This document shows positions 7,597-16,187 of a DNA stretch of 44,625 bases, one piece after another. The stretch is taken from NCBI RefSeq assembly GCF_030815255.1, contig NZ_JAUSWN010000026.1:1-44625 (forward strand), in the 5' to 3' direction. The notes under the pieces were generated by a model that saw only the letters and a program-made list of their open reading frames with translations, was not told the origin of the DNA and searched no databases. Numbering within the stretch: position 1 is the stretch's first letter; each line of letters starts with the position of its first letter. Made by a program: the position numbers and the translations under genes. The stretch comes from Hathewaya limosa (lineage in GTDB: Bacteria; Bacillota; Clostridia; Clostridiales; Clostridiaceae).

Positions 7597-10500
7597 TTAC
7601 CTTAGAATCTTAACATTTTCTTCTCCAAATTTTTCTCTCAGATAAGTTAATACCTCTATTTCACCATCTACCCAAAGATTTCTATCTATTAAATATTTTT
7701 TTCTATCTGAATTGGTACATATATAAATTGGAGTATTACCTACATATTCAGTAAGTTGGCTTTTAAATTCTTCAACTGTCTTTTTCATTTCTTTATTATC
7801 TTCTACTAATACATATATTTTGTCTTTATTTATTTTATAAAGTGGTTCAACACTTTCGCATAAAATCTTAGTTTCTTCATCTTCTCTTATACTAATTCTT
7901 CCCTTTATTACAACTAAATTATCCTCTTCTATTAACTCATTACATTTATTTAAAGTTTTAGGAAATACGATACATTCTATACTACTTTCCATATCCTCAA
8001 CCTTTATAAAGGCCATAAAGTCATTTTTCTTTGTAACTTTTCTATTTACGGCAGATATTATTCCACCTATTACTACCTTATCTTGATCATAAAATTTTAA
8101 TTTTTCACTTATATTTTCTAAATCTTCTTCTAAGTTTTCATTATCATGTATAATTTCTGATATTTTAGTAGTAGTTAAAGTTTTTAAGCTTTCCTCATAT
8201 TCTTCTAGCGGATGACCTGATATGTATATTCCTGTCATCTCTTTTTCCATAGAAAGAATATGTTTTTTATCAAATTCCTTAATATTAGGATACTCAATTT
8301 TAAAATTATTATAAGTATCAGGAACAGTTTGAAATAAGCTTATTTGCCCATCTATATTTCTCTTTTTCTCATTAGATATACCATCTAAAATTCTTTCATA
8401 TACAGATAAAAGTTGTGAACGAAATATATTAAATTCATCAAAAGCACCGGATTTTATTAAACTTTCTACTGCTCTTTTATTAACTTGGGTAGGATTTGAC
8501 TTTGTAGCGAAATCCATAAAGTCTAAAAATTCTCCTTTTGATTTTCTATCTTCTACTATGCTTTCAACTACACTTACGCCTACATTTTTAACCGCCGCTA
8601 ATCCAAATCTTATACAATTATGTTCAACAGTAAACTTAGGGAAACTTTTATTTATACTAGGTTTTAAAATTTCTATTCCTGCTTTTTCAGCAAACCTTGT
8701 ATAAAATGCTACTTTATCATTATTTCCCATAACAGAGTTCAACATTGCTGCAATAAACGCAGTTGGATAATATCTCATTAAATATGCTGTTTGATAAGCT
8801 ACTACTGCATAAGCTGCAGCATGTGCTTTATTAAATGCATAAGATGCAAAATCCATCATAGAATCATAAATTTTATTAGCGGCTTCTTCACCTATATTAT
8901 TTCTAATACATCCTGGTACAATTGTTTTTCCATTATCATCAACTATACCATATATAAAATTCTTTCTTTCCTCTTCCATTACCTTATGTTTTTTCTTAGA
9001 CATGGCACGTCTAACTAAGTCACTTCTTCCCATGGAATATCCTGCAAGATCTCTAACTATTTGCATAACTTGTTCTTGATAAACCATGCATCCATAGGTA
9101 ACATTTAAAATATGTTCAAGTTCTTCAGTTTCATATTGAACATTTAAAGGATTTTTCTTATTTTCTAGATATCTAGGAATTTCCGACATAGGACCCGGTC
9201 TATACAAACTTATCCCGGCTATGATATCTTCTAAACTGTCAGGCTTTAATTCCTTCATAAAGTTAGTCATTCCTGGTGATTCTAATTGGAATACTCCTGC
9301 TGTTTTACCTTCGCCTAACATTTCATAAACATTCTTATCATCATAATCTATTTTATCAATATCAATATTAATATTTTTAGTTTCCCTGACTATATCTATT
9401 GCATCTCTTATTACAGTAAGAGTTCTAAGACCTAAAAAGTCCATTTTTAAAAGTCCCAATTCTTCTAACGTTACCATATCAAATTGTGCAACTATACTCT
9501 CTTCGTTTTTCAAAAGCGGAACATACTTAACCAATGGTTGAGATGCTATAACTACACCTGCTGCATGAGTGGAAGTATGTCTTGGGAGTCCTTCTAAGGA
9601 TTTTGCTATATCTATAAGCTCTGCAACCCTATCTTCATCCTCATAAACTTTCTTAAATTCTGGATTTATTTCAAGTGCTTTATTAATCGTTATATTAAGC
9701 ACCGTAGGAATCATTTTGGCAATTCTATCAACTTCACTATATGAGTAATTCATAGCTCTTCCTACATCCCTAATACATGCTCTAGCCGCCATAGTTCCAA
9801 AGGTTACAATTTGTGATACATTATCCTTACCATACTTACTTACCACGTAATCTATAACATCTTGTCGCCTTTCATAACAAAAATCCGAATCAATATCTGG
9901 CATGCTAACTCTTTCTGGATTTAAGAATCTTTCAAAAACTAGATTATACTTAATAGGATCAATTTTTGTAATTCCTAATGTATATGCAACTATAGATCCA
10001 GCTCCTGAACCTCTACCTGGCCCAGTCATAATACCATTGTCTCTTGCATATTTAATGAAATCCCATACTATTAAAAAATAATCTACATATCCCATAGTAC
10101 TTATAACATTAAGTTCATATTCAAGTCTTTCAATTAAATCATTTGAAACTTCACTATATCTTTCTTTTAGTCCCTTATAACAAAGATCTTTTAAATATTC
10201 ATAAGGATCCGTTCCTTCTGGTAAAGGAAATTTAGGAAGTTTGGATTTATGAAATTCATAATCAAAATTACATTGTTCTGCTATTTTAACCGTGTTCTCA
10301 AGAGCTTCTGGAACATATGAAAATATCTTTTTCATTTCTTCTGGAGACTTTAGATAAAATTCCTTTGATGGATACCGCATTCTATTTTCATCATCTATAT
10401 TTTTTCCTGTTTGAATGCAAAGTAAAATATCATGTGCTTTCCAATCCTCTTTTTTTATATAATGAACATCGTTACTACATATTAATGGAATATCTAATTC

Positions 10501-11103
10501 TTTTGATAAATCAATTACTTTTTGATTTACTTTTAATTGTTCTTCTACTCCATGGTCTTGAAGTTCTAAATAGAAACCATCCTTAAAAATTTCTTTATAA
10601 AAAATAGCTGTTTGTTTAGCTTTTTCAAGGTTATCTCTAAGTAAATATTTTTGTATTTCACCACCAAGACATGCACTGGTAGCTATTAACCCTTCACTAT
10701 GTTCCTTTAAATAATTATGATCCACTCTAGGTTTATAATAAAATCCTTCTATAGATGCCGTACTAACTATTTTCATTAAATTTTCATAACCTTTTTCATT
10801 CTTAACTAGAAGGACTAAATGATAGGTTTCATTATCTCTATCAGGATTTTTTATATGCATGGATTTAGGTGATACATATATTTCACACCCTATAATAGGT
10901 TTAATGCCAGCCTTTTTGGCTTCTTTATAAAAGTTTACACATCCAAACATAGCACCATGATCTGTAATAGCCAAAGCCTTCATCCCTAGTTCTTTAGCCC
11001 TTTGAATCATAGGGGCTATCTTTCCTGAACCATCTAAAAGACTATACTCTGTATGATTATGTAAATGCACAAAATCCCCAAGATTCTCATTTATGTTATC
11101 CAT
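7597..11103 (-). CDS. dnaE: DNA polymerase III alpha subunit DnaE
   Basis: This is the replicative C-family polymerase of the DnaE type; in Firmicutes it works with PolC, extending primers on the lagging strand. The PHP domain at the N terminus shows HLHNHTEYSLLDG (residues 13-25) and ATSACLGGE. The polymerase catalytic aspartates are in PDIDSDF and KMDFLGL, and GPGRGSGAGS is in the palm. Tandem HhH and an OB domain (VVIGGIISAVNRKVTKKNDF) follow near the C terminus. The longer open frame begins at 11121, but AAGGAGGGG (11118-11110) falls inside it, so the ATG at 11103 is preferred, giving 1168 residues. It heads the dnaE-pfkA-pyk unit. Confidence 0.97.
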   Translation of the reverse strand: MDNINENLGDFVHLHNHTEYSLLDGSGKIAPMIQRAKELGMKALAITDHGAMFGCVNFYKEAKKAGIKPIIGCEIYVSPKSMHIKNPDRDNETYHLVLLVKNEKGYENLMKIVSTASIEGFYYKPRVDHNYLKEHSEGLIATSACLGGEIQKYLLRDNLEKAKQTAIFYKEIFKDGFYLELQDHGVEEQLKVNQKVIDLSKELDIPLICSNDVHYIKKEDWKAHDILLCIQTGKNIDDENRMRYPSKEFYLKSPEEMKKIFSYVPEALENTVKIAEQCNFDYEFHKSKLPKFPLPEGTDPYEYLKDLCYKGLKERYSEVSNDLIERLEYELNVISTMGYVDYFLIVWDFIKYARDNGIMTGPGRGSGAGSIVAYTLGITKIDPIKYNLVFERFLNPERVSMPDIDSDFCYERRQDVIDYVVSKYGKDNVSQIVTFGTMAARACIRDVGRAMNYSYSEVDRIAKMIPTVLNITINKALEINPEFKKVYEDEDRVAELIDIAKSLEGLPRHTSTHAAGVVIASQPLVKYVPLLKNEESIVAQFDMVTLEELGLLKMDFLGLRTLTVIRDAIDIVRETKNINIDIDKIDYDDKNVYEMLGEGKTAGVFQLESPGMTNFMKELKPDSLEDIIAGISLYRPGPMSEIPRYLENKKNPLNVQYETEELEHILNVTYGCMVYQEQVMQIVRDLAGYSMGRSDLVRRAMSKKKHKVMEEERKNFIYGIVDDNGKTIVPGCIRNNIGEEAANKIYDSMMDFASYAFNKAHAAAYAVVAYQTAYLMRYYPTAFIAAMLNSVMGNNDKVAFYTRFAEKAGIEILKPSINKSFPKFTVEHNCIRFGLAAVKNVGVSVVESIVEDRKSKGEFLDFMDFATKSNPTQVNKRAVESLIKSGAFDEFNIFRSQLLSVYERILDGISNEKKRNIDGQISLFQTVPDTYNNFKIEYPNIKEFDKKHILSMEKEMTGIYISGHPLEEYEESLKTLTTTKISEIIHDNENLEEDLENISEKLKFYDQDKVVIGGIISAVNRKVTKKNDFMAFIKVEDMESSIECIVFPKTLNKCNELIEEDNLVVIKGRISIREDEETKILCESVEPLYKINKDKIYVLVEDNKEMKKTVEEFKSQLTEYVGNTPIYICTNSDRKKYLIDRNLWVDGEIEVLTYLREKFGEENVKILR

Positions 11104-11622
11104 ATATTCCCCTCCTTCCAAAATTGTTCAAATATTATTAAAAGTTTTTTCTTATATTAATGCTAAAATCAAATTATATTAAAAATATTGGTTATATGTA
11201 ATATTTTATATTTAATTCTCTACATATATTATTATACATAAATTTATAAAAGATTGCATTTTTATATATTTATCCTTTCTTTATTTAAAAATATTACATT
11301 TAAATCATTTGAGTATATTATTTTTCAATATTAAAAACTATTGCCTTATAAAAACAATAATAATCACTAACCTTATATACTTTTTTTGAAAAAATGCTCA
11401 TTTTTATGTTGAATTTTTCTTTAAAGTATATACCTTTAGATATAATAGTTTTTTTATTTAAATCTAAAAAAATTTTTTATAATTTTAAAAAAATTTCTCA
11501 AAAAAGACTTGCTAATGGATAATTGTTGTTATATAATATTAATTGTCAAGAAGTCAATAACACTTATGATAAATACAAAGAAATTAATATAAAATAAATT
11601 TAATTATGGGAGGTTTTTTAAT
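11104..11622. other. 519-nt divergent intergenic region between dnaE and rubrerythrin
   Basis: Very AT-rich with several A and T tracts and no open frame of note. It must hold the dnaE promoter on the minus strand, which could not be placed confidently, and holds the rubrerythrin promoter on the plus strand. Confidence 0.6.
11509..11537 (+). promoter_or_regulatory. Promoter of the rubrerythrin gene
   Basis: TTGCTA (11509-11514) and a consensus TATAAT (11532-11537) are separated by 17 nt. The start codon is about 85 nt downstream, preceded by a GGGAGGT ribosome site. Clostridial rubrerythrins are often PerR-controlled, but no convincing PerR palindrome was identified. Confidence 0.7.
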
Positions 11623-12168
11623 ATGAAAAAATTCGTTTGTACTGTATGTGGTTATATTTTTGAAGGGGAACAAGCTCCAGAGGTCTGTCCTGTTTGTAAG
11701 GCACAAAGCGATAAATTTGTAGAACAAAATCAAGAAGACATGTCTTGGGCTGATGAACACCAAGTAGGAATCGCTAAAGATATGGATCCAGAAGTTGTTG
11801 AAGCATTAAGAGCTAATTTTAACGGTGAATGTTCAGAAGTTGGAATGTACTTAGCAATGAGTCGTCAGGCTGACAGAGAAGGATTCCCAGAAGTTGCTGA
11901 AGCTTATAAAAGAATAGCTTGGGAAGAGGCTGAACATGCTGCTAAGTTCGCTGAATTATTAGGCGAAGTTGTAACTAATGATACTAAGAAAAATCTTCAA
12001 ATGAGAGTAGATGCTGAACATGGTGCTTGTCAAGGTAAAAAAGATTTAGCTACACTTGCTAAAAAATTAAACTATGACGCTGTTCATGATACTGTTCATG
12101 AAATGTGTAAAGATGAAGCAAGACACGGTTCTGCTTTTAAAGGTTTACTAAATAGATATTTCAAATAA
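11623..12168 (+). CDS. Reverse rubrerythrin (N-terminal rubredoxin domain plus ferritin-like domain)
   Basis: This non-haem iron protein detoxifies hydrogen peroxide and oxygen in anaerobes, taking electrons from NADH through rubredoxin reductases. The 181 residues begin with a rubredoxin-like site, CTVCGY and CPVCKA (cysteines at about 6, 9, 22 and 25). The four-helix diiron domain follows, with NGECSEVGMY (about 67-76), EEAEHAAKFAE (about 107-117), AEHGAC (about 132-137) and DEARHGSAFKGL (about 165-176). Domain order is opposite to classical rubrerythrin, hence 'reverse'. It is transcribed alone, with a clear promoter and terminator. Confidence 0.93.
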   Translation: MKKFVCTVCGYIFEGEQAPEVCPVCKAQSDKFVEQNQEDMSWADEHQVGIAKDMDPEVVEALRANFNGECSEVGMYLAMSRQADREGFPEVAEAYKRIAWEEAEHAAKFAELLGEVVTNDTKKNLQMRVDAEHGACQGKKDLATLAKKLNYDAVHDTVHEMCKDEARHGSAFKGLLNRYFK

Positions 12169-12181
12169 TATTTGTAATTAA

Positions 12182-12220
12182 TAATACCCAAATCAGTAAT
12201 ACCCATATTGATAATACCCA
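12182..12220. repeat. Three TAATACCCA repeats with 15-bp period
   Basis: TAATACCCA occurs at 12182-12190, 12197-12205 and 12212-12220, spaced exactly 15 bp, with variable 6-nt spacers. The array lies between the rubrerythrin stop and its terminator. Function unknown. Confidence 0.75.
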
Positions 12221-12239
12221 AAAAGATTAATTACCTTGA

Positions 12240-12276
12240 ACTCCAAACTAATTTGTGTTTAGTTTGGAGTTTTTTT
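12240..12276 (+). terminator. Intrinsic terminator of the rubrerythrin gene
   Basis: A perfect 12-bp stem (12240-12251 with 12259-12270) has a 7-nt loop and runs into seven T residues. Confidence 0.9.
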
Positions 12277-12422
12277 ATTATTTAATATTTTGAAAATAAC
12301 TTAAAATAGTCCTTTCTATTTATATGATTCTTCTGTAGAATATATATAAGAATATATATTAATTTATAAGCAAATACTAAATTAAGTCGGTTATATTGGT
12401 CTATTGAAGGGAGGAAAATTAA

Positions 12423-12593
12423 ATGAAAAACAAAGCAACAAAGGGGCTTATTTTTCTAGCTGCCTCAGCTGGATATATTATTTTAAGTAAATATTGTTCA
12501 ATTAAAAGCAAAAAAAATTCTAATAAAATTTCTTGCCATGATTCTTCTTGTGACACTTTTAAACAATTACCTACTTCTGAAGAATCTATCTAA
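12423..12593 (+). CDS. Small membrane-anchored protein, 56 residues, unrecognised
   Basis: The frame ATG 12423 to TAA 12593 encodes 56 residues. A very strong ribosome site, AAGGGAGG (12407-12414), stands 8 nt before the ATG. An N-terminal hydrophobic stretch GLIFLAASAGYIILSKY (about residues 8-24) suggests one membrane segment or an uncleaved signal. It is followed by a lysine-rich linker and a short tail with two cysteines in CHDSSC. A well-formed terminator lies 33 nt past the stop. The family was not recognised; position between a peroxide-detoxifying gene and chromate transporter genes gives no firm clue. Confidence 0.65.
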   Translation: MKNKATKGLIFLAASAGYIILSKYCSIKSKKNSNKISCHDSSCDTFKQLPTSEESI

Positions 12594-12625
12594 TTTAGAT
12601 TATACAATTTATAAATAAAATTTCT

Positions 12626-12650
12626 AGGATAAGCTTTAGCTTATCCTTTT
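12626..12650 (+). terminator. Terminator of the 56-residue small gene
   Basis: AGGATAAGC pairs with GCTTATCCT (12626-12634 with 12639-12647) across a 4-nt loop, followed by a short T run. It also separates this gene from the chromate transporter genes. Confidence 0.75.
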
Positions 12651-12758
12651 ATATTGAACATAATAATTAATGAAATAAAACTTATTAAGTGCTAAAATAT
12701 TATTTGTATAAATTTTCTTTGTTTTATAAATTTTACTTTTAAATTATAGGTGATATAT

Positions 12759-13304
12759 ATGAAAAAACTTTTAGAAATGTTTTGGACTTTTTTCAAAATA
12801 GGTGCCTTCACTTTAGGTGGTGGTTATGCCATGGTACCTTTAATAGAAAAGGAAGTTGTAGAAAAGAAAAATTGGATTGGAAAAGAAGAATTTTTAGATA
12901 TGTTAACCCTTGCTCAATCATCTCCTGGCCCTATTGCTGTAAACGTAGCAGTTTTTATAGGCTATAAGGTAAAAAAATCTAAAGGTTGTATCTGTACGGT
13001 TTTAGGTTCCATTCTTCCATCCTTTTTAATTATACTTGCAATTGCCTCTATATTTACTAATTTTCAAGACAATATATACGTGCAAAAAGCTTTTTTAGCC
13101 ATTAGACCTGCTATCGTATCATTAATAGCTGTTCCTGTAGTAAACATGACTAAAAATTCTAAAACCCCCAAAATGTATGTACCTATTGTATTATTTGTTA
13201 TGTTACTGGTATCTATATTACATATAACCCCAATAATTATTATAATCATAGCTGCCATTATAGGAATTATATTTTTTAGAAATAAGGAGGCAAAAAATAA
13301 ATGA
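12759..13304 (+). CDS. Chromate transporter family protein, first half-size subunit
   Basis: A half-size member of the CHR family (chromate ion transporter), about 181 residues with five or six hydrophobic segments. Family signatures are FFKIGAFTLGGGYAMVPLIEKEVV near the N terminus (here about residues 11-34) and LAQSSPGPIAVNVAVFIGYKV (about 49-69). Paired short CHR proteins are thought to form a heterodimer equal to one long ChrA; they are often annotated for chromate efflux, but real substrates are frequently unknown. A GTG at 12750 overlaps the AGGTGA ribosome site, so the ATG at 12759 is preferred. It overlaps the next gene by 4 nt (ATGA), indicating translational coupling. Confidence 0.88.
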   Translation: MKKLLEMFWTFFKIGAFTLGGGYAMVPLIEKEVVEKKNWIGKEEFLDMLTLAQSSPGPIAVNVAVFIGYKVKKSKGCICTVLGSILPSFLIILAIASIFTNFQDNIYVQKAFLAIRPAIVSLIAVPVVNMTKNSKTPKMYVPIVLFVMLLVSILHITPIIIIIIAAIIGIIFFRNKEAKNK

Positions 13305-13819
13305 TTTTACTAAAAATTTTCCTTACTTTTTTTAAAATAGGACTTTTTAGTTTTGGCGGTGGATATGCAATGCTTCCCTTAATTCAACAAGAAGTAGTTA
13401 ACATAAACAATTGGCTTTCTTCTAAAGAATTTATCGATGTAGTTGCAGTATCACAGGTAACTCCAGGTCCTATTGCAATTAATTCCGCAACTTATGTAGG
13501 TTATAAAACAAGTGGCATTTTAGGTTCTATTTTTGCAACCATAGGTGTGAGCCTTCCCTCCATTATTATTATGCTTCTTATTTGCAAATTCTTTTTTTAT
13601 TTTAAGAATAATCAACATGTAGAAAATGCGTTTAAAATTTTAAGACCTGCTACTATTGGCTTAATAGGGGCTGCCGCTATTTTAGTTGCTAAAGATGCTT
13701 TTATAGATTACAAAAGTATTCTTATTTTTGCTATAGCATTTATAGCTTCCTTTAAATTTAAATTAGATCCAATATTATTGACTATAATATCTGCAATTAT
13801 AGGAATTGTTTTATATTAA
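13301..13819 (+). CDS. Chromate transporter family protein, second half-size subunit
   Basis: The 172-residue partner of the preceding gene shows the same CHR signature, FFKIGLFSFGGGYAMLPLI (about residues 9-27), and VSQVTPGPIAINSATYVGYK (about 49-68). The two proteins are clearly paralogous, the usual split CHR pair with opposite predicted topology. The start codon overlaps the stop of the first subunit, and GGAGG lies just upstream inside that gene (13287-13291). A bidirectional hairpin follows, shared with the converging whiA transcript. Confidence 0.88.
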   Translation: MILLKIFLTFFKIGLFSFGGGYAMLPLIQQEVVNINNWLSSKEFIDVVAVSQVTPGPIAINSATYVGYKTSGILGSIFATIGVSLPSIIIMLLICKFFFYFKNNQHVENAFKILRPATIGLIGAAAILVAKDAFIDYKSILIFAIAFIASFKFKLDPILLTIISAIIGIVLY

Positions 13820-13840
13820 TCCATAAGTTCTTATAAAAAA

Positions 13841-13889
13841 TAAAAGTTATGTTATAACCCTATTAAACGGATTAAAACATAACTTTTTA
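13841..13889. terminator. Bidirectional terminator between the chromate genes and whiA
   Basis: Twelve bases (13842-13853) pair perfectly with 13876-13887 across a 22-nt loop, with T-rich sequence on both outer sides. It lies between convergent genes, 2 nt from the whiA stop. Confidence 0.75.
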
Positions 13890-13890
13890 T

Positions 13891-14841
13891 TTACATATCT
13901 TTATGTAATTCGCTTGCTATTTTTTCAATTCTTCTTAATCTATGATTTACTCCAGACTTTCCTACTGGTGGATCTAACATCATTCCTAATTCCTTTAATG
14001 ATTCATCTGGATATTTAAGTCTAAGTTCCGCAACTTCTCTTAAGTTTTCTGGTAATCTTTGAAGCCCTAACTGACTTTGTATCAATTTTATGCTTTCAAT
14101 TTGTCTTACAGCAGCATTTACAGTTTTACTTAAATTAGCTGTTTCACAGTTAACCAATCTATTTACATTATTTCTCATTTCCTTCATTATTCTAACATTT
14201 TCTAAATAAAGAAGATTACTGTGAGCTCCAATTATATTAAGAACATCTACTATTTGCTCGCCCTCTTTTATATATATTACAAAGCTACTTTTTCTTTGAA
14301 TAACTTTGGAATTTAATCCATAAGAATTTACAACCTTACTCAATTCTTTTGCATAATCTTCATTATGCGTAACAAATTCCAAATGATATGTTTTTTCTGG
14401 ATTACTAATACTTCCTCCTCCTAGAAATGCACCTCTTATATATGCTTTTCTAGTCAAGTCTGTATCTATTAATTCCTCTGGTATAGAATAATTTAAAGAT
14501 AAAATATCTTCCTTATTATCTAAAACCTTTATATCTACCAAGAAATTTGTAAGTCCCATTTCCTCTGTAATCATTACCATATATACATTATTCTTTTTTA
14601 ATGAATTACTACGTCTTACTAAAAGCCTAGTATGAATATCAAAATATTGTTTTAAAACCTTAAATGTAAGTCTTGCTATTGCAGGATTCTCTGTAGTTAC
14701 TTTAAAACTAAGCTTTCTATTTGCACCTATTGATATAGATCCACTAACTTTCATTATTGCTGATAATAACGCCCTTGCTTCTTCTTTTGACATATTAGTA
14801 TTTCTACAAACTTCACTTTTAACTTTTGATGAAAACGACAT
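13891..14841 (-). CDS. whiA: WhiA, DNA-binding regulator of division and sporulation
   Basis: WhiA combines a LAGLIDADG homing-endonuclease-like N-terminal domain with a C-terminal helix-turn-helix. In actinobacteria it controls sporulation genes; in Bacillus it affects cell division and chromosome segregation. This 316-residue protein has the usual N terminus (SFSSKVKSEVCR), the central GAFLGGGSISNPEKTYHLE (about 137-155), and the C-terminal block NLREVAELRLKYPDESLKELG with GKSGVNHRLRRIEKIA. Catalytic nuclease residues are not expected. It closes the conserved rapZ-yvcK-whiA operon, 20 nt after yvcK. Confidence 0.96.
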   Translation of the reverse strand: MSFSSKVKSEVCRNTNMSKEEARALLSAIMKVSGSISIGANRKLSFKVTTENPAIARLTFKVLKQYFDIHTRLLVRRSNSLKKNNVYMVMITEEMGLTNFLVDIKVLDNKEDILSLNYSIPEELIDTDLTRKAYIRGAFLGGGSISNPEKTYHLEFVTHNEDYAKELSKVVNSYGLNSKVIQRKSSFVIYIKEGEQIVDVLNIIGAHSNLLYLENVRIMKEMRNNVNRLVNCETANLSKTVNAAVRQIESIKLIQSQLGLQRLPENLREVAELRLKYPDESLKELGMMLDPPVGKSGVNHRLRRIEKIASELHKDM

Positions 14842-14861
14842 ATCTAAACTCCTAATCTAAA

Positions 14862-16187
14862 CTATGATTTTTTTCTTAAACGTCCTAAAAGATAAAAATA
14901 CTGTGACATTTTTCCTTTATCATAATTAAACTTATCTTCCATAATTGTTTGCATGATTATTTTACATATATTAGTTGTATCATGCCTTATATATCCATCT
15001 TTTATTTTAATAAGATTATCTTCTATAACCTTTATATTCATTTTTTCTACTTCTTCTCTATCTACCTTAACTAATGTAGCTTCTTGTTTTTTATATTTTT
15101 CTTCTAATTCTTTTTCTATACTTCCATTATTTACTATAGTGTAATCAATTATTCCCTTTCCAGCATGTTTATATATAGCTTTTATGTGATCTTTTACAGT
15201 ATAATTTTCTGTTTCTCCATTCTGTGTCATTATATTAGATATATATATCTTGCTAGCAGTACTCTTATGTACCTCATCTTTTATTTCTTTTATAAGTAGG
15301 TTTGGTATTATACTTGTATATAAACTCCCTGGCCCTAAAATTATAGCATCAGCTTCCTTTATTGCAAGTACCGCTTCTCTTAAAGCTCTTGCATTTTTAG
15401 GTTCTATAAATACTTTCTCAATACATGTATTTTGTTTTATAGCTTCCTCTGGAATATTAGATTCTCCTTCTACAATATTTCCATTTTTAAGCTTTGCTTT
15501 TAAACGTACATTTTTTAACGTTACGGGTAAAACCTGTCCTGTAACTGCTAAAACAGAACTAACTTTTTGCACTGCTTCCATAAAATTATCAGATATACCA
15601 TCCATAGCCGCTAAAAATAAGTTTCCAAAACTTTGCCCTTTCAATCTACCATCTGTAAATCTATATTGAAGTAATTCTTCCATTACTGGCTCAGTATGTG
15701 CTAATGCTAAAATGCAATTTCGTATATCCCCTGGAGGAAGCATCCCAAGGTCATCTCTAAGAACACCTGACCCACCTCCATCATCAGCAACAGTTACTAT
15801 TGCAGTAATATTGGATGTAAATTTTTTCATACCTCTTAATAAATTAGATAATCCTGTACCTCCGCCTATTACAACAACCTTAGGTCCTTTTACTAAAATT
15901 CTTTTTTCATAAATCATGTCTTTAATTTCTTTTGTATCCAAATTAGGATTATTAAATTCTTTATTTATAAATTTAAATAGAGCTTTAATCCCATTCTTAA
16001 CAGAAATAAATACAGAGAATATACCAAATGATATAATCCCTGTACATAAATATATTTCATGAAGATTATCTAACCCAGATATAATTGCATTCAAGATTCC
16101 TATAACTATTATAAGTATACTTAAAATCCCTAAAACAATCCATCGTTTAAATCCCTTAGATTCGTTTAACCAGAACTTTAAATTCAT
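14862..16187 (-). CDS. yvcK: YvcK/CofD-like gluconeogenesis factor with N-terminal membrane segments
   Basis: YvcK binds UDP-sugars and is needed for normal cell shape and peptidoglycan synthesis on gluconeogenic carbon sources. The 441-residue protein has two hydrophobic segments near residues 17-36 and 41-65, then the CofD-like Rossmann domain beginning with VVIGGGTGLSNLLRGMK (about 105-121), followed by TVADDGGGSG and LPPGDIRNC. The B. subtilis protein (about 317 residues) lacks the membrane region; the longer form is common in clostridia. It overlaps the end of rapZ by 4 nt (ATGA), so the two are translationally coupled. Confidence 0.94.
   Translation of the reverse strand: MNLKFWLNESKGFKRWIVLGILSILIIVIGILNAIISGLDNLHEIYLCTGIISFGIFSVFISVKNGIKALFKFINKEFNNPNLDTKEIKDMIYEKRILVKGPKVVVIGGGTGLSNLLRGMKKFTSNITAIVTVADDGGGSGVLRDDLGMLPPGDIRNCILALAHTEPVMEELLQYRFTDGRLKGQSFGNLFLAAMDGISDNFMEAVQKVSSVLAVTGQVLPVTLKNVRLKAKLKNGNIVEGESNIPEEAIKQNTCIEKVFIEPKNARALREAVLAIKEADAIILGPGSLYTSIIPNLLIKEIKDEVHKSTASKIYISNIMTQNGETENYTVKDHIKAIYKHAGKGIIDYTIVNNGSIEKELEEKYKKQEATLVKVDREEVEKMNIKVIEDNLIKIKDGYIRHDTTNICKIIMQTIMEDKFNYDKGKMSQYFYLLGRLRKKS

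Noticed and set aside
11515..11560. PerR box at the rubrerythrin promoter
   Set aside because: The AT-rich sequence around the -10 box contains no clear TTATAATnATTATAA-type palindrome.
15250..15669. 139-codon plus-strand frame opposite yvcK
   Set aside because: Antisense to a confidently identified conserved gene, with no ribosome site and no recognisable domain.
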